Positions 23,736 through 31,473 of a stretch of 32,915 bases of DNA are shown in pieces. The notes under the pieces were generated by a model. It saw only the letters and a program-made list of their open reading frames with translations, did not search any database and was not told where the DNA came from. Each line of letters opens with the position of its first letter. The stretch's first letter is position 1. The position numbers and the translations under genes are program-made. This DNA is from an uncultured Elusimicrobium sp. (GTDB lineage: Bacteria > Elusimicrobiota > Elusimicrobia > Elusimicrobiales > Elusimicrobiaceae), in the NCBI GenBank assembly GCA_902766765.1, contig CACXER010000084.1, forward strand, positions 1-32,915. Direction: 5' to 3'.

Positions 23736-26021
23736 ATGGCGGAAAAACGAACGTGGAAAAAACGGATTTGGAAAGGAATGAAATCGTTTGGCCTGACGGC
23801 TTTGCGGTGGGGTTTACTCGTCTCCATGGTCGTTTTATTATTACTGGCGGCCGGATGGATATTCTTTGTCAAAGCGTTTAATGCCCAACATTTAAGTGAA
23901 GTTATTGCCACGGAATTGCAAAAACGATTGCAACGGCCGGTAGTTGTTTCCTCGGTAGATGTTAAATTTATCAATTTGTTGGAGTTGAAGGGCTTTCGCG
24001 TACTGGATACCGAGGGCGCCCCGGGGCAAGATTTATTATCGGCGGAAGCGGTAACGGTGCGTTTTCGGCTGTTGCCCTTGCTGGAACAACAATTGATTAT
24101 TGACGAAGTTTCGTTGCATGCGCCGCGGTTTAATTTAATCCGCCGCGCCGACGGTGTGTATAATCTGCCGCCTATTCGCGCGGCGCAATCTTCGGTATAT
24201 ACCAGTGCTTCCTCGGGAAAGAAATTTACGGTCAGCGTAGAAGACTGGACACTCAAAGATGGTGTGCTTAGTTATAAAGATCTGTCCAGCGGGGTCGCGC
24301 ATGCGGTGTACGGGCTCAATATGCATTTTGAGCGCTTGCGATTTGATGAACTTTCCCGCTTTACGGCCGAAATGGTTTTACGTAACGAGTGGGAATCCGG
24401 CATGTCGGATATGGAAATTAAAGGCACCGGACACGTCAATTTTGCCAATTTCTCGTGGAGCGAGTTTGCGCTGCGCAGTTTGCGCGCTCAAGTGTATCTA
24501 TTTCAAAAACCGGTAGATGTTACGCTGGACCTGGATAATTTGCGTACGCCCTTTTTTAACATTAAAGCCAAAGTCCCTGCTTTTGAAAGTAAAAATTTAT
24601 CTGTTTTTCACTTGGAAAAAACACCCTTTTCTATTCCTAAATCTACCGTAACGGCCAAGGGCGTTTTGAGTAACAACTACCATTTGCTTAAAATAAACCA
24701 ACTAACGGCGTCGGCCGCGGATGTGAAAGTAGAAGGTAAAGGACAACTGGATTTCTCACAAGATCCGTATACGGCCAATTTTACGGTTTCCTCCAATGCG
24801 TTTGATCTAAAAGGAAAAAGTAAATACTACGCGCCGCTCGCGCGTTATAAACTGACCGGTAAATCTACGCTACAAGCCCAAATTGAGCGTCAGAACGGCA
24901 AATATACGTGCCCGTTGTTTGTGGCTGAGGCACAAGAGGTCAGTGGGGATATTTACGGATTTTTAACTGAAAAGGTATCCGGACAGTTCCGTGCTAAAAA
25001 AGATTTTTCGGACTTGTACGCTGAAACAAAAGACGGTAAGTTGACCGTGGCCAATACTGTTTTTGAGAAGTTAAATTTAAGTGCCAGTTGGCGCGGCGGT
25101 AATTTGTATGGATATATTGCGTCTAGCGAAGTCAACGGTGTGCCGCTTAAAATGAGCGTCTCGGTAAACAACTTAAAGAGCGCCCGCCGCCGGGTGCGTA
25201 CGGCCATGCATTGGCAGCATTTTAACCCGATGGATTTTATTGCTACGGTGCAGGATTTCGTAACGGTGATTGTGCCGCTTGTCCCGGGCGGCGCCAATAT
25301 GCCCAAAGAAGTAACCGGCGACCTGGCGTGGCTACGTAACTTTAGAAGCGGCCTGCCCAATTTTATGAGTAACTTTGCCGGCAACATTTCCGCCGATACT
25401 TTTTCCAGCCCGGTGCTATCGGGCAACCGGTTCAATGGCGAGTTTGAACTAACCGGTATGCGCGCGGGGATGAAACGGCTGTCGGGCAATATAGAGGCGC
25501 GGTTAGAGGGCGGCGTTATCCACCAAATGGAAAAGTGGGCCGAAGAACAACAAGCCCTCAATATTACGTTTCAACCGTTTATTATCATGCACCGCATGGA
25601 ACAGGCCGGAAGTTTCAAAATCGGCAAAGTGCTCAAAGATGTGGCTTTCAGCGATATGGCTGCGTCGGCTACGTTTGAAAACGGCAAAATGCAAATCAAC
25701 AATGCCTATACGGTGGGGCCGTCCATTTCCGCCACGGTAAGCGGTTGGGTAGACTGGGTGGCTGAAAATTTTGATATCATAGTAGGAACGATGTTTTCCA
25801 ATACGTCGCGTTCGGGAGCACTGGCCGAAAATCTGACCGATGAATCGGGCAACCCGGCGTTATCGTTTCGGATTTCGTCGTCTATGTTAAAACCCAAAGT
25901 GGACATGCTGCGTGCGAAAAAAACCGGCGAAACCATCCGCGCCGCGCAAACCAAGGGGTTACAAACAGATTTTAAAGCCGGACAAGACTTCTATCAAGGA
26001 GATTACCATGCCAAGAAATAA
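23736..26021 (+). CDS. AsmA family protein
   Basis: A 761-residue envelope protein of the AsmA-like group. A basic N-terminus and one membrane helix (about residues 18-42) anchor it in the inner membrane; the rest is periplasmic, with the N-terminal AsmA pattern LSEVIATELQKRLQRPVVVSSVDVKFINLLELKGFRVLD, repeated beta-rich stretches and a C-terminal AsmA_2-like part ending ISSSMLKPKVDML. Relatives form long lipid-transfer bridges to the outer membrane in Gram-negatives, so the gene fits a diderm host. It starts 2 bases after the membrane peptidase gene, with weak GAGG upstream, and overlaps pyrE by 14 bases. Confidence 0.85.
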   Translation: MAEKRTWKKRIWKGMKSFGLTALRWGLLVSMVVLLLLAAGWIFFVKAFNAQHLSEVIATELQKRLQRPVVVSSVDVKFINLLELKGFRVLDTEGAPGQDLLSAEAVTVRFRLLPLLEQQLIIDEVSLHAPRFNLIRRADGVYNLPPIRAAQSSVYTSASSGKKFTVSVEDWTLKDGVLSYKDLSSGVAHAVYGLNMHFERLRFDELSRFTAEMVLRNEWESGMSDMEIKGTGHVNFANFSWSEFALRSLRAQVYLFQKPVDVTLDLDNLRTPFFNIKAKVPAFESKNLSVFHLEKTPFSIPKSTVTAKGVLSNNYHLLKINQLTASAADVKVEGKGQLDFSQDPYTANFTVSSNAFDLKGKSKYYAPLARYKLTGKSTLQAQIERQNGKYTCPLFVAEAQEVSGDIYGFLTEKVSGQFRAKKDFSDLYAETKDGKLTVANTVFEKLNLSASWRGGNLYGYIASSEVNGVPLKMSVSVNNLKSARRRVRTAMHWQHFNPMDFIATVQDFVTVIVPLVPGGANMPKEVTGDLAWLRNFRSGLPNFMSNFAGNISADTFSSPVLSGNRFNGEFELTGMRAGMKRLSGNIEARLEGGVIHQMEKWAEEQQALNITFQPFIIMHRMEQAGSFKIGKVLKDVAFSDMAASATFENGKMQINNAYTVGPSISATVSGWVDWVAENFDIIVGTMFSNTSRSGALAENLTDESGNPALSFRISSSMLKPKVDMLRAKKTGETIRAAQTKGLQTDFKAGQDFYQGDYHAKK

Positions 26022-26595
26022 TATGGATATCTTGTGCCTGTTACAAGAACACGGAGCCATTTTAGAAGGCCATTTTGTAATGCCTTCGGGCTTCCATAGC
26101 CAGACGTATATTCAAACGTCACTGCTGATGCAACATCCGCATTTGGCGCAGAAAATTGCGGGGGCGTTATCGGATAAATTTACGCAAAAAGCCGATGTAA
26201 TTATGGCACTTACGCCGTCGGATTCGGTGCTCGCGCAAGAAGTAGCGCGGGTACGCGGTGTGCGGGCTATTTTTGCATCTAAAGACGATAACGGAGTTAT
26301 GATTTTAAAACACAATTTCACGATTAAAGAAGGCGAAAACGTCCTCATCGTGGATGACGTGGCTGTTTCCGGACGCAAAATCAACTCTGCGATTGATTTG
26401 GTGAATAAACAAGGCGGCAACGTGATTGGCGTAGGCGTGATTGTGGACCGTTCGATGGGTTATTTGCCGTTGACGGTGCCGTTGCGGTCACTACTCTCTT
26501 ATCCGATGCAAACTTTTACGGCGAAAGAATGTCCGTTATGCGCGGCCAAAATTCCGTTTACGGAAGTAGAAGAAATGCGCGAAAAGGGAATGTAA
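26008..26595 (+). CDS. pyrE: Orotate phosphoribosyltransferase
   Basis: A 195-residue enzyme that joins orotate and PRPP to make OMP in pyrimidine synthesis. The PRPP-binding motif is VLIVDDVAVSGRK (residues 112-124) with D116-D117. The N-terminal GAILEGHFVMPSGFHSQTYIQTSLLMQHP and the C-terminal CPLC (C175, C178) match the thermophile-type PyrE branch (TIGR01367-like), in which CPLCxxxxP is usual. The ATG at 26008 has AAGGAG 6 bases upstream; an upstream extension lies inside the AsmA gene and is not PyrE-like. It is followed after 3 bases by the methyltransferase gene. Confidence 0.94.
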   Translation: MPRNNMDILCLLQEHGAILEGHFVMPSGFHSQTYIQTSLLMQHPHLAQKIAGALSDKFTQKADVIMALTPSDSVLAQEVARVRGVRAIFASKDDNGVMILKHNFTIKEGENVLIVDDVAVSGRKINSAIDLVNKQGGNVIGVGVIVDRSMGYLPLTVPLRSLLSYPMQTFTAKECPLCAAKIPFTEVEEMREKGM

Positions 26596-26598
26596 GGC

Positions 26599-27771
26599 AT
26601 GCGGGAAATTAAATTAAAAGCCAAAGAAGAACGCCGTTTGAAAGCCGGGCATTGGTGGGTTTTTTCCAACGAGATTGACGGGCTGGATACCTCCATTGAG
26701 CCGGGAACTTTGGTACGTGTACTCGCCAGCGACGGAGCCCAAGTGGGTATCGGCACGTTTAACCCGCACAGTTTAATTGCCGTTCGTCTGGTACAAAAAG
26801 GCGAAGGCGATTTGCCGAAAGATTTCATCTTTGAAAAATTAGATGAAGCGTATACGCGCCGTAAAGAAATCGGTGTGCGCAAATACGGCCGTATGTGCTA
26901 TGGCGAGGGCGACAATTTGCCCGGGCTGGTGGTGGATCGGTACGGCGATATTTTGGTGGTAGATGTTTTAACAGCGGGCATGGAGTTGTTAAAACCGCAA
27001 ATCACCCAGGCGCTCAAAAAGATTTTTAAACCCACCGGAATTTATTATAAAAACGACAGCGCTTTCCGCGCGTTAGAAGGTTTAACCAACACGCCGGAAA
27101 TCATTGGCGAAGTGCCCGAGACGGTACAGATAGAAGAAAACGGTGTTAAATATATCGTGCCGCTGCGCGGTGGCCAAAAGACGGGTTTTTACTTTGACCA
27201 ACGCGAAAACCGCGCATTCTTAAAACCGTATTTCAAAGATAAATTGGTGTTGGACCTATATTCCTACATCGGTTCGTTTGGCCTGACGGCGGCGTTGGCC
27301 GGAGCGGCGCAAGTGTGGGGGTGTGATTCCTCTGCCGCGGCCGTGGAATTGGCTAAAAAGAATGCGGAACTCAACGGGGTAAGTGATATTGCCGTTTTCC
27401 ATCGCGACGATGCCGAGCGGTTATTGTCTGCCATGAAAAAAGGCGAACTGCCCGATCAGCCCGATATGGTGCTGCTAGATCCGCCGGCTTTTGTCAAAAG
27501 CCGCAAGGCTTTGCCGCAAGCGGTGGGATTGTATGTAAAACTTGTCAAAATGGCTTTAGAGGGGTTGAAACCCGGCGGCTATTTGGCATTTTCAACGTGC
27601 TCACATCATGTGTCGCGTGAACTGTTTATGGATATTATCCGCCAAGGCGTGAGCAAAGCCGGCGTGCAAGCCAGTTTGATTGAACTGCGCGGCCAAGCCA
27701 AAGATCACCCGGTTTTAATCGGTATGCCGGAAACGGAGTATTTACATTTCGCACTTATACAAGTTAGATAG
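26599..27771 (+). CDS. rlmI: RlmI-like 23S rRNA (cytosine-C5) methyltransferase
   Basis: A 390-residue class I SAM-dependent methyltransferase of the RlmI (YccW) family, which makes 5-methylcytosine at position 1962 of 23S rRNA in E. coli. It has an N-terminal PUA domain (about residues 1-75, with GHWWVFSNEIDG and GIGTFNPHSLIAVR), a middle domain with GEGDNLPGLVVDRYGD, and a C-terminal Rossmann fold with LDLYSYIGSFGLTAAL (about 217-232), D294-P-P and C334 in FSTCSHHVS as likely catalytic cysteine. Last gene of the five-gene operon. The exact target in this organism is inferred from family. Confidence 0.88.
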   Translation: MREIKLKAKEERRLKAGHWWVFSNEIDGLDTSIEPGTLVRVLASDGAQVGIGTFNPHSLIAVRLVQKGEGDLPKDFIFEKLDEAYTRRKEIGVRKYGRMCYGEGDNLPGLVVDRYGDILVVDVLTAGMELLKPQITQALKKIFKPTGIYYKNDSAFRALEGLTNTPEIIGEVPETVQIEENGVKYIVPLRGGQKTGFYFDQRENRAFLKPYFKDKLVLDLYSYIGSFGLTAALAGAAQVWGCDSSAAAVELAKKNAELNGVSDIAVFHRDDAERLLSAMKKGELPDQPDMVLLDPPAFVKSRKALPQAVGLYVKLVKMALEGLKPGGYLAFSTCSHHVSRELFMDIIRQGVSKAGVQASLIELRGQAKDHPVLIGMPETEYLHFALIQVR

Positions 27772-27810
27772 GAGTGGTAGTAAATCCGCACTAGCGGAAA
27801 AAAAGTTTTT

Positions 27811-28001
27811 CTATTTTGGTACCGTGCGTCTTGCGCGGTGAATGTAATGTAAATTACAGGACAAAATACCAAAATAGCCGTTTGAGGTACACAAAGGCGA
27901 CGGCTGGCGTGTACCGAATGTTCCTCACCTCTTTAGGTGGGGAACTACGGCTGTTATATTTTGGGTTCATTTTGTCCCTCAAAATATAGCGGCCGTTTTT
28001 T
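27811..28001 (+). ncRNA. Candidate structured RNA with own terminator, class unknown
   Basis: Between rlmI and a small ORF there are 256 bases with no gene but dense pairing. CTATTTTGGTA (27811-27821) pairs with TACCAAAATAG (27867-27877) and encloses two hairpins (27821-27839 and 27843-27858). GGTACAC (27886) pairs with GTGTACC (27909-27915). GTTCCTCACCT (27920-27930) pairs with AGGTGGGGAAC (27935-27945) around a CTTT loop. A 17-bp terminator stem with six U closes it. ACGGCTG occurs at 27899-27905 and at 27948 region, and both could pair with the terminator 3' arm, so an attenuator or riboswitch role for the next ORF is possible. Not recognised as 6S RNA, tmRNA, SRP RNA or RNase P RNA. No clear promoter seen. 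Confidence 0.6.
27947..28001 (+). terminator. Strong intrinsic terminator of the structured RNA
   Basis: ACGGCTGTTATATTTTG (27947-27963) pairs along its whole length with CAAAATATAGCGGCCGT (27980-27996), two pairs being G-U, and TTTTTT (27996-28001) follows. It stands 26 bases before the start of the small ORF, as an attenuator would. Confidence 0.85.
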
Positions 28002-28027
28002 ATGGGCCGTTTCACAAGGAGAGTCCC

Positions 28028-28237
28028 ATGAAAAAAATACGTGAAGAAGAAAATATCCACTACGCCCCACAGTACCGCTCGCCCATTGCCGTGATACGGG
28101 ATATGGAAAAACGCATGGCGCAAGTCAAAACATTGATGGTAGCGTTGGAAAAGGAAATCGTGTCGTTATCCATAGAGTTACAAGAGGCCCAACAGAGCAC
28201 ACTACACAATCTGCCGGTTACGCTACATGATAACTGA
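28028..28237 (+). CDS. Small hypothetical protein with coiled-coil helix
   Basis: A 69-residue protein that I do not recognise. After a charged N-terminus (MKKIREEENIHYAPQYRSP) residues about 20-57 form a heptad-like amphipathic helix (IAVIRDMEKRMAQVKTLMVALEKEIVSLSIELQEAQ) likely to be a coiled coil. No signal peptide and no cysteine. A good AAGGAG ribosome binding site lies 6 bases before the ATG, and base use looks like that of its neighbours, which supports it as a real gene. It lies between a structured RNA with a terminator and a second terminator, so it is probably a single-gene unit, perhaps controlled by the RNA. Confidence 0.65.
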   Translation: MKKIREEENIHYAPQYRSPIAVIRDMEKRMAQVKTLMVALEKEIVSLSIELQEAQQSTLHNLPVTLHDN

Positions 28238-28248
28238 TTTTTTGCTAT

Positions 28249-28279
28249 AAAAAACCCGCCTGTTTTCAGGCGGGTTTTT
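28249..28279. terminator. Bidirectional intrinsic terminator
   Basis: AAAAACCCGCCTG (28250-28262) pairs perfectly with CAGGCGGGTTTTT (28267-28279) around a TTTT loop. It serves the small ORF on the plus strand and pilin 4 on the minus strand. Confidence 0.92.
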
Positions 28280-28289
28280 GTGGGGGAAA

Positions 28290-28781
28290 TTATAAGTCTA
28301 TGCGGTACACCGTGTTGCCGCCCGAAGAAACGGCTTCAGCTCCGATGTTTTCGCAAGCCCGTATATCGCCGGCGGTGCAGGTAATGTATTTCAATTCGCC
28401 ACCCTCGTTATAGGCGGTGAGTGTATATTCTCCGGTGTCGCGCGAAGTGACGATAGATACAGACGTAGCATTATCAGCGCAGTTGGCCGAACGTTGCGGC
28501 TCGCTGAAATAACGCCCGTAACCGGAGTCGCCCTTGGTAAAAATATCCGGCGAAAGAAATTTTTTGTTGCCCGTGCCAAACACGCCCGCACATTTGTAAG
28601 CGTTTCCATCAATGATGTAGCGCGCGTTGACCACGTCGCTGGCGGCTTTGAGGTTAGTCAATGCTTCCAACGCGCGGCCGCGTTCTAGCGAAGCGTTATA
28701 TTTCGGTGCTACCACTGTTACTAAAATACCCACTACAATCATTACAATTAAAAGTTCAATGAGTGTAAATCCTTTTTTCAT
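28290..28781 (-). CDS. Type IV pilin / pseudopilin-like protein (pilin 4)
   Basis: A 163-residue prepilin of a different subtype. Leader MKKG is followed by FTLIELLIVMIVVGILVTVVAPKYNASLERGRALEALTNLKAASDVVNARY, with the usual Gly before the cleavage site and Glu at mature position 5. The globular domain has four Cys (KCAG, ANCADN, ITCTAG, RACENI) and could form two disulfides. The leader and helix differ clearly from pilins 1-3, and the promoter lacks the A12 tract: instead an extended -10, TGATATAAT, lies at 28811-28803 on the minus strand. GGAGGG precedes the ATG. Could be a minor pilin or type II secretion pseudopilin. Confidence 0.88.
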   Translation of the reverse strand: MKKGFTLIELLIVMIVVGILVTVVAPKYNASLERGRALEALTNLKAASDVVNARYIIDGNAYKCAGVFGTGNKKFLSPDIFTKGDSGYGRYFSEPQRSANCADNATSVSIVTSRDTGEYTLTAYNEGGELKYITCTAGDIRACENIGAEAVSSGGNTVYRIDL

Positions 28782-28802
28782 AATCCCTCCAAATATAATT
28801 TC

Positions 28803-28824
28803 ATTATATCAAAATTTTTATAAA
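28803..28824. promoter_or_regulatory. Divergent promoter region of pilin 4 and the MFS gene
   Basis: On the minus strand TGATATAAT (28811-28803) is an extended -10 for pilin 4. On the plus strand TATAAA (28819-28824) lies only 9 bases before the MFS start codon at 28834. The two elements are 7 bases apart, so the two polymerases may compete. No clear -35 boxes. Confidence 0.5.
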
Positions 28825-28833
28825 ATAAAGTAG

Positions 28834-30006
28834 ATGAATATACGCCGCTTATTTTGGGTGTTGTTTTTACTTAACTTGTTTAACTATATAGACAGGCAAG
28901 TTTTGTATGCCGTTTTCCCGTTATTACAGACGGATTTGAACTTGTCGGACGGGCAACTGGGGCTATTGGCGGGTGTGTTTATGGTGGTGTATATATGTTA
29001 TGCCCCTATTACGGGTTTTCTGGCCGACCGTTTTTCGCGTCCGAAGTTGATTAGTGTAAGTGCACTGGTTTGGAGTATTGCTACGATGGCCAGCGGAGCG
29101 GCCAAAAACTTTAGTCATTTATTGACCGCCCGCGGACTTATTGGAGTGGGCGAGGGCGGTTTTACGACGATGGCTCAACCGTTCTTGGCCGAACATTACC
29201 CTAAAGAAAAGCACGCTTCCGTGCTAGCATTGTTCGGTCTGGCATTGCCGCTGGGCAGTGCGCTTGGGTACATGTTGGGCGGATGTATCGGGCACGCGTG
29301 GGGGTGGCGTATGGCGTTTATGGCGCTGAGTGTACCCGGCGTGTTTTTGGCGCTCCTGGCATGGTTCTTGCCCGATAAAGTCCGTGCGGAGCAAACCGAG
29401 CATCCGACCCTATCTCAATATGTACAACTCGTTAAAAATAAACCGTTCTTGTATGTGTGCTTAGTACAAACGGTCATCACCTTTTTAATGGGTGGATTTT
29501 CGGCCTGGATGCCAACGTATTTATTTCGCTATTTAAATCTTAACGTCGCGCAAGCAGGTGCCTGGTTTGGCGGGCTTGTGATTGTATGTGGCGCCATAGG
29601 CACGTATGCAGGCGGTGTGTGGGCGCGACACCGGTTGAAAACTTCGCCGCGTGCGTATTATGAAGTGATGTTTTGGGCACTTGTTGGGTGTATTGTGCCG
29701 GCGTGGGTCGGCTTGTGGGCTACGCACGTTTATACCGCCTTGGCGTGTTTTGGCCTTGTGATCGTGTGCTTGTTTTTACCGACGGGCGCAATTGCCGCCG
29801 CACTGGTTGCCACCACGCCCGCCCCCGTGCGCACCATGGCCTTTGCTGTTAATATTTTTATGATTCACTTGTTGGGCGATGCTTTATCCCCATTACTTAT
29901 CGGCGCGTTATCCAATACGTGGCATTTGAAAGCAGCGTTTTTGGTGTGTACACTCATCATTATCCCAGGGTTGTTTTTTTGTGTTCGTGCTTCGCGGGCA
30001 AACTAA
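28834..30006 (+). CDS. MFS transporter
   Basis: A 390-residue major facilitator with 12 likely membrane helices. Loop 2-3 carries the MFS motif as GFLADRFSRPKLISVSALVWS, and GLIGVGEGGFTTMAQPFLAEHYPKEKHASVLALFGLALPLGSALGYMLGG is typical of the group that includes Spinster-like and hexuronate or anion-sugar transporters. The N-terminal FLLNLFNYIDRQVLYAVFPLL is characteristic of the same group. Substrate cannot be told. There is no ribosome binding site before the ATG and the -10 box is very close, so a leaderless or nearly leaderless mRNA is likely. Divergent from pilin 4. Confidence 0.88.
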   Translation: MNIRRLFWVLFLLNLFNYIDRQVLYAVFPLLQTDLNLSDGQLGLLAGVFMVVYICYAPITGFLADRFSRPKLISVSALVWSIATMASGAAKNFSHLLTARGLIGVGEGGFTTMAQPFLAEHYPKEKHASVLALFGLALPLGSALGYMLGGCIGHAWGWRMAFMALSVPGVFLALLAWFLPDKVRAEQTEHPTLSQYVQLVKNKPFLYVCLVQTVITFLMGGFSAWMPTYLFRYLNLNVAQAGAWFGGLVIVCGAIGTYAGGVWARHRLKTSPRAYYEVMFWALVGCIVPAWVGLWATHVYTALACFGLVIVCLFLPTGAIAAALVATTPAPVRTMAFAVNIFMIHLLGDALSPLLIGALSNTWHLKAAFLVCTLIIIPGLFFCVRASRAN

Positions 30007-30025
30007 AAATCTTCCCTTTTGTTTA

Positions 30026-30084
30026 TTGCACCCGTACTATCAAAAGACATATACTATATAAAAGGGCCGGTTTTATCCCCGGCC
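30026..30084 (+). promoter_or_regulatory. Promoter and leader hairpin of the oxidoreductase operon
   Basis: TTGCAC (30026-30031), an 18-base spacer and TATACT (30050-30055) form a reasonable promoter. Just after the expected transcript start, GGCCGG (30065-30070) pairs with CCGGCC (30079-30084), a small 5' hairpin that may stabilise the mRNA. The AGGAGGT ribosome binding site follows directly. Confidence 0.55.
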
Positions 30085-30096
30085 GCCAGGAGGTCT

Positions 30097-30303
30097 ATGC
30101 CTAGAATTGAAGTAGACGCCAACCGCTGCAAAGCGTGTTATTTGTGCGTAGATGTGTGCCCGAAAAAATGTTTGGGCCCGTCCAAAACCATCAGCAAAAA
30201 GGGATATTTCCCCGCTGAAATGGTCCAACCTGAAAATTGCATCGGCTGTGCGATGTGCTATCGTATGTGCCCCGATATTGCCATTACGGTTATCAAGGAA
30301 TAA
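30097..30303 (+). CDS. 2-oxoacid:ferredoxin oxidoreductase delta subunit (4Fe-4S ferredoxin)
   Basis: A 68-residue 2x[4Fe-4S] ferredoxin-like subunit. Cluster ligands are C11, C14, C17, C21 and C48, C51, C54, C58 in the patterns CKACYLCVDVCP and CIGCAMCYRMCP. It passes electrons from the thiamine-bound oxoacid intermediate to soluble ferredoxin. The ATG at 30097 follows a near-perfect AGGAGGT; the frame is open further upstream but that part is promoter. It leads the four-gene operon, with the alpha subunit 5 bases downstream. KorD/VorD in different naming schemes. Confidence 0.93.
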   Translation: MPRIEVDANRCKACYLCVDVCPKKCLGPSKTISKKGYFPAEMVQPENCIGCAMCYRMCPDIAITVIKE

Positions 30304-30308
30304 TTTTT

Positions 30309-31472
30309 ATGAGTGAAAAAACATTACGCAAAGGAAACGAAGCGTTAGCCGAAGGTGCTATCCGTGCCGGGGCGCGCTTTTTTGCGGGATATCCGATTAC
30401 ACCGCAAAACGAAGTGCCCGAATACATGTCGGCACACATGGCTGACAACGGCGGTGCGTTTGTGCAGGCCGAAAGTGAAGTGGCCGCTATCAATATGGTC
30501 TATGGCGCGGCCGCGACCGGTACGCGCAGTATGACGTCGTCCTCCTCACCGGGTGTGAGTTTAAAACAAGAAGGTATTACTTACCTGGCCAGTGCCGATT
30601 TGCCGTGTTTGATTGTCAATGTGATGCGCGGCGGGCCGGGACTGGGCAGTATTTCCGGGGCGCAGGGCGATTATTTCCAAGCCACGCGCGGTGGTGGCAA
30701 CGGTGATTATCACGTTATTGTGTTGGCTCCTAACTCGGTGGAAGAATTGGGGAACTTTCCTAAACTGGCGTTTGATCTTGCTGAAAAATACCGCATGCCG
30801 TGCATGATTTTAGCGGATGGGATTTTGGGGCAGATGATGGAAAGTATGTCGTTTAATTTTGACCCTGTAGATCCCAATAAACTCGGTAAATTTGATTGGG
30901 CCGTAGATATCAATAAACAAGGCCGCGGTAAAAGTAAAGTGTTTTCTTACAAAGGCGATAACTTAATTGCCGATGTAGTAGAGCGTGCCAAACGCTACGG
31001 GCTCATTGAAAAAACCGAAGCACGCTACGAAGAACGCAATTGCGAAGATTGTGATGTGTTACTCGTGGCCTACGGGCTTTCTTCCCGCGCGTGTCTGGAA
31101 GCCGTCAATTTAGCCAAAGACAAGGGGCTCAAAGTAGGGCTTTTCCGCCCGATTACGTTGTGGCCGTTCCCGTCTAAACGTTTGGCCGAACTGGCTAAAA
31201 AAGCCAAAGGAGTTTTGGTAGTAGAACAAAGTTTGGGCCAACTGGTGCAAGATGTTAAACTCGCGGTAGGGGATAGCGTACCTGTTGGATTAAATGCGTA
31301 TCCGGCCGGTGGCCAACCCGACGGAGAGAAAATTTTAACGGCGGCTCAGTCGCTTATGACGGGTAAAAAAGAGGGCTTGTTTGATTTACAAGAACACGCC
31401 GCGAATTTTACCTATAACTGTGAACGCAATACAAAACTGGGCGTACAAGGCGACGCCAAAGGAGGCAAATAA
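30309..31472 (+). CDS. vorB: 2-oxoacid:ferredoxin oxidoreductase alpha subunit (VorB/KorA type)
   Basis: A 387-residue subunit holding the pyrimidine-binding and transketolase C-terminal domains of a pyruvate:ferredoxin oxidoreductase-like enzyme. The opening LRKGNEALAEGAIRAGARFFAGYPITPQNEVPEYM, FVQAESEVAAINMVYGAAATGTRSMTSSSSPG and MRGGPGLGSISGAQGDYFQATRGGGNGDYHVIVLAP closely match the family named 3-methyl-2-oxobutanoate dehydrogenase subunit VorB. It oxidises branched-chain 2-oxoacids (or 2-oxoglutarate) with CoA to acyl-CoA, CO2 and reduced ferredoxin. The substrate cannot be fixed from sequence. beta follows after 1 base. Confidence 0.93.
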   Translation: MSEKTLRKGNEALAEGAIRAGARFFAGYPITPQNEVPEYMSAHMADNGGAFVQAESEVAAINMVYGAAATGTRSMTSSSSPGVSLKQEGITYLASADLPCLIVNVMRGGPGLGSISGAQGDYFQATRGGGNGDYHVIVLAPNSVEELGNFPKLAFDLAEKYRMPCMILADGILGQMMESMSFNFDPVDPNKLGKFDWAVDINKQGRGKSKVFSYKGDNLIADVVERAKRYGLIEKTEARYEERNCEDCDVLLVAYGLSSRACLEAVNLAKDKGLKVGLFRPITLWPFPSKRLAELAKKAKGVLVVEQSLGQLVQDVKLAVGDSVPVGLNAYPAGGQPDGEKILTAAQSLMTGKKEGLFDLQEHAANFTYNCERNTKLGVQGDAKGGK

Positions 31473-31473
31473 G

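Noticed and set aside
23573-24256. 227-residue minus-strand frame across the membrane peptidase and AsmA genes
   Set aside because: Shadow of two well-supported genes, low-complexity Ser/Thr/Asn/Lys composition and no ribosome binding site.
27772-28027. Candidate RNA as tmRNA, RNase P RNA, 6S RNA or SRP RNA
   Set aside because: No tag frame, no conserved RNase P core, no single long rod with central bubble, and no GGAA/GNRA SRP domain IV pattern were seen.
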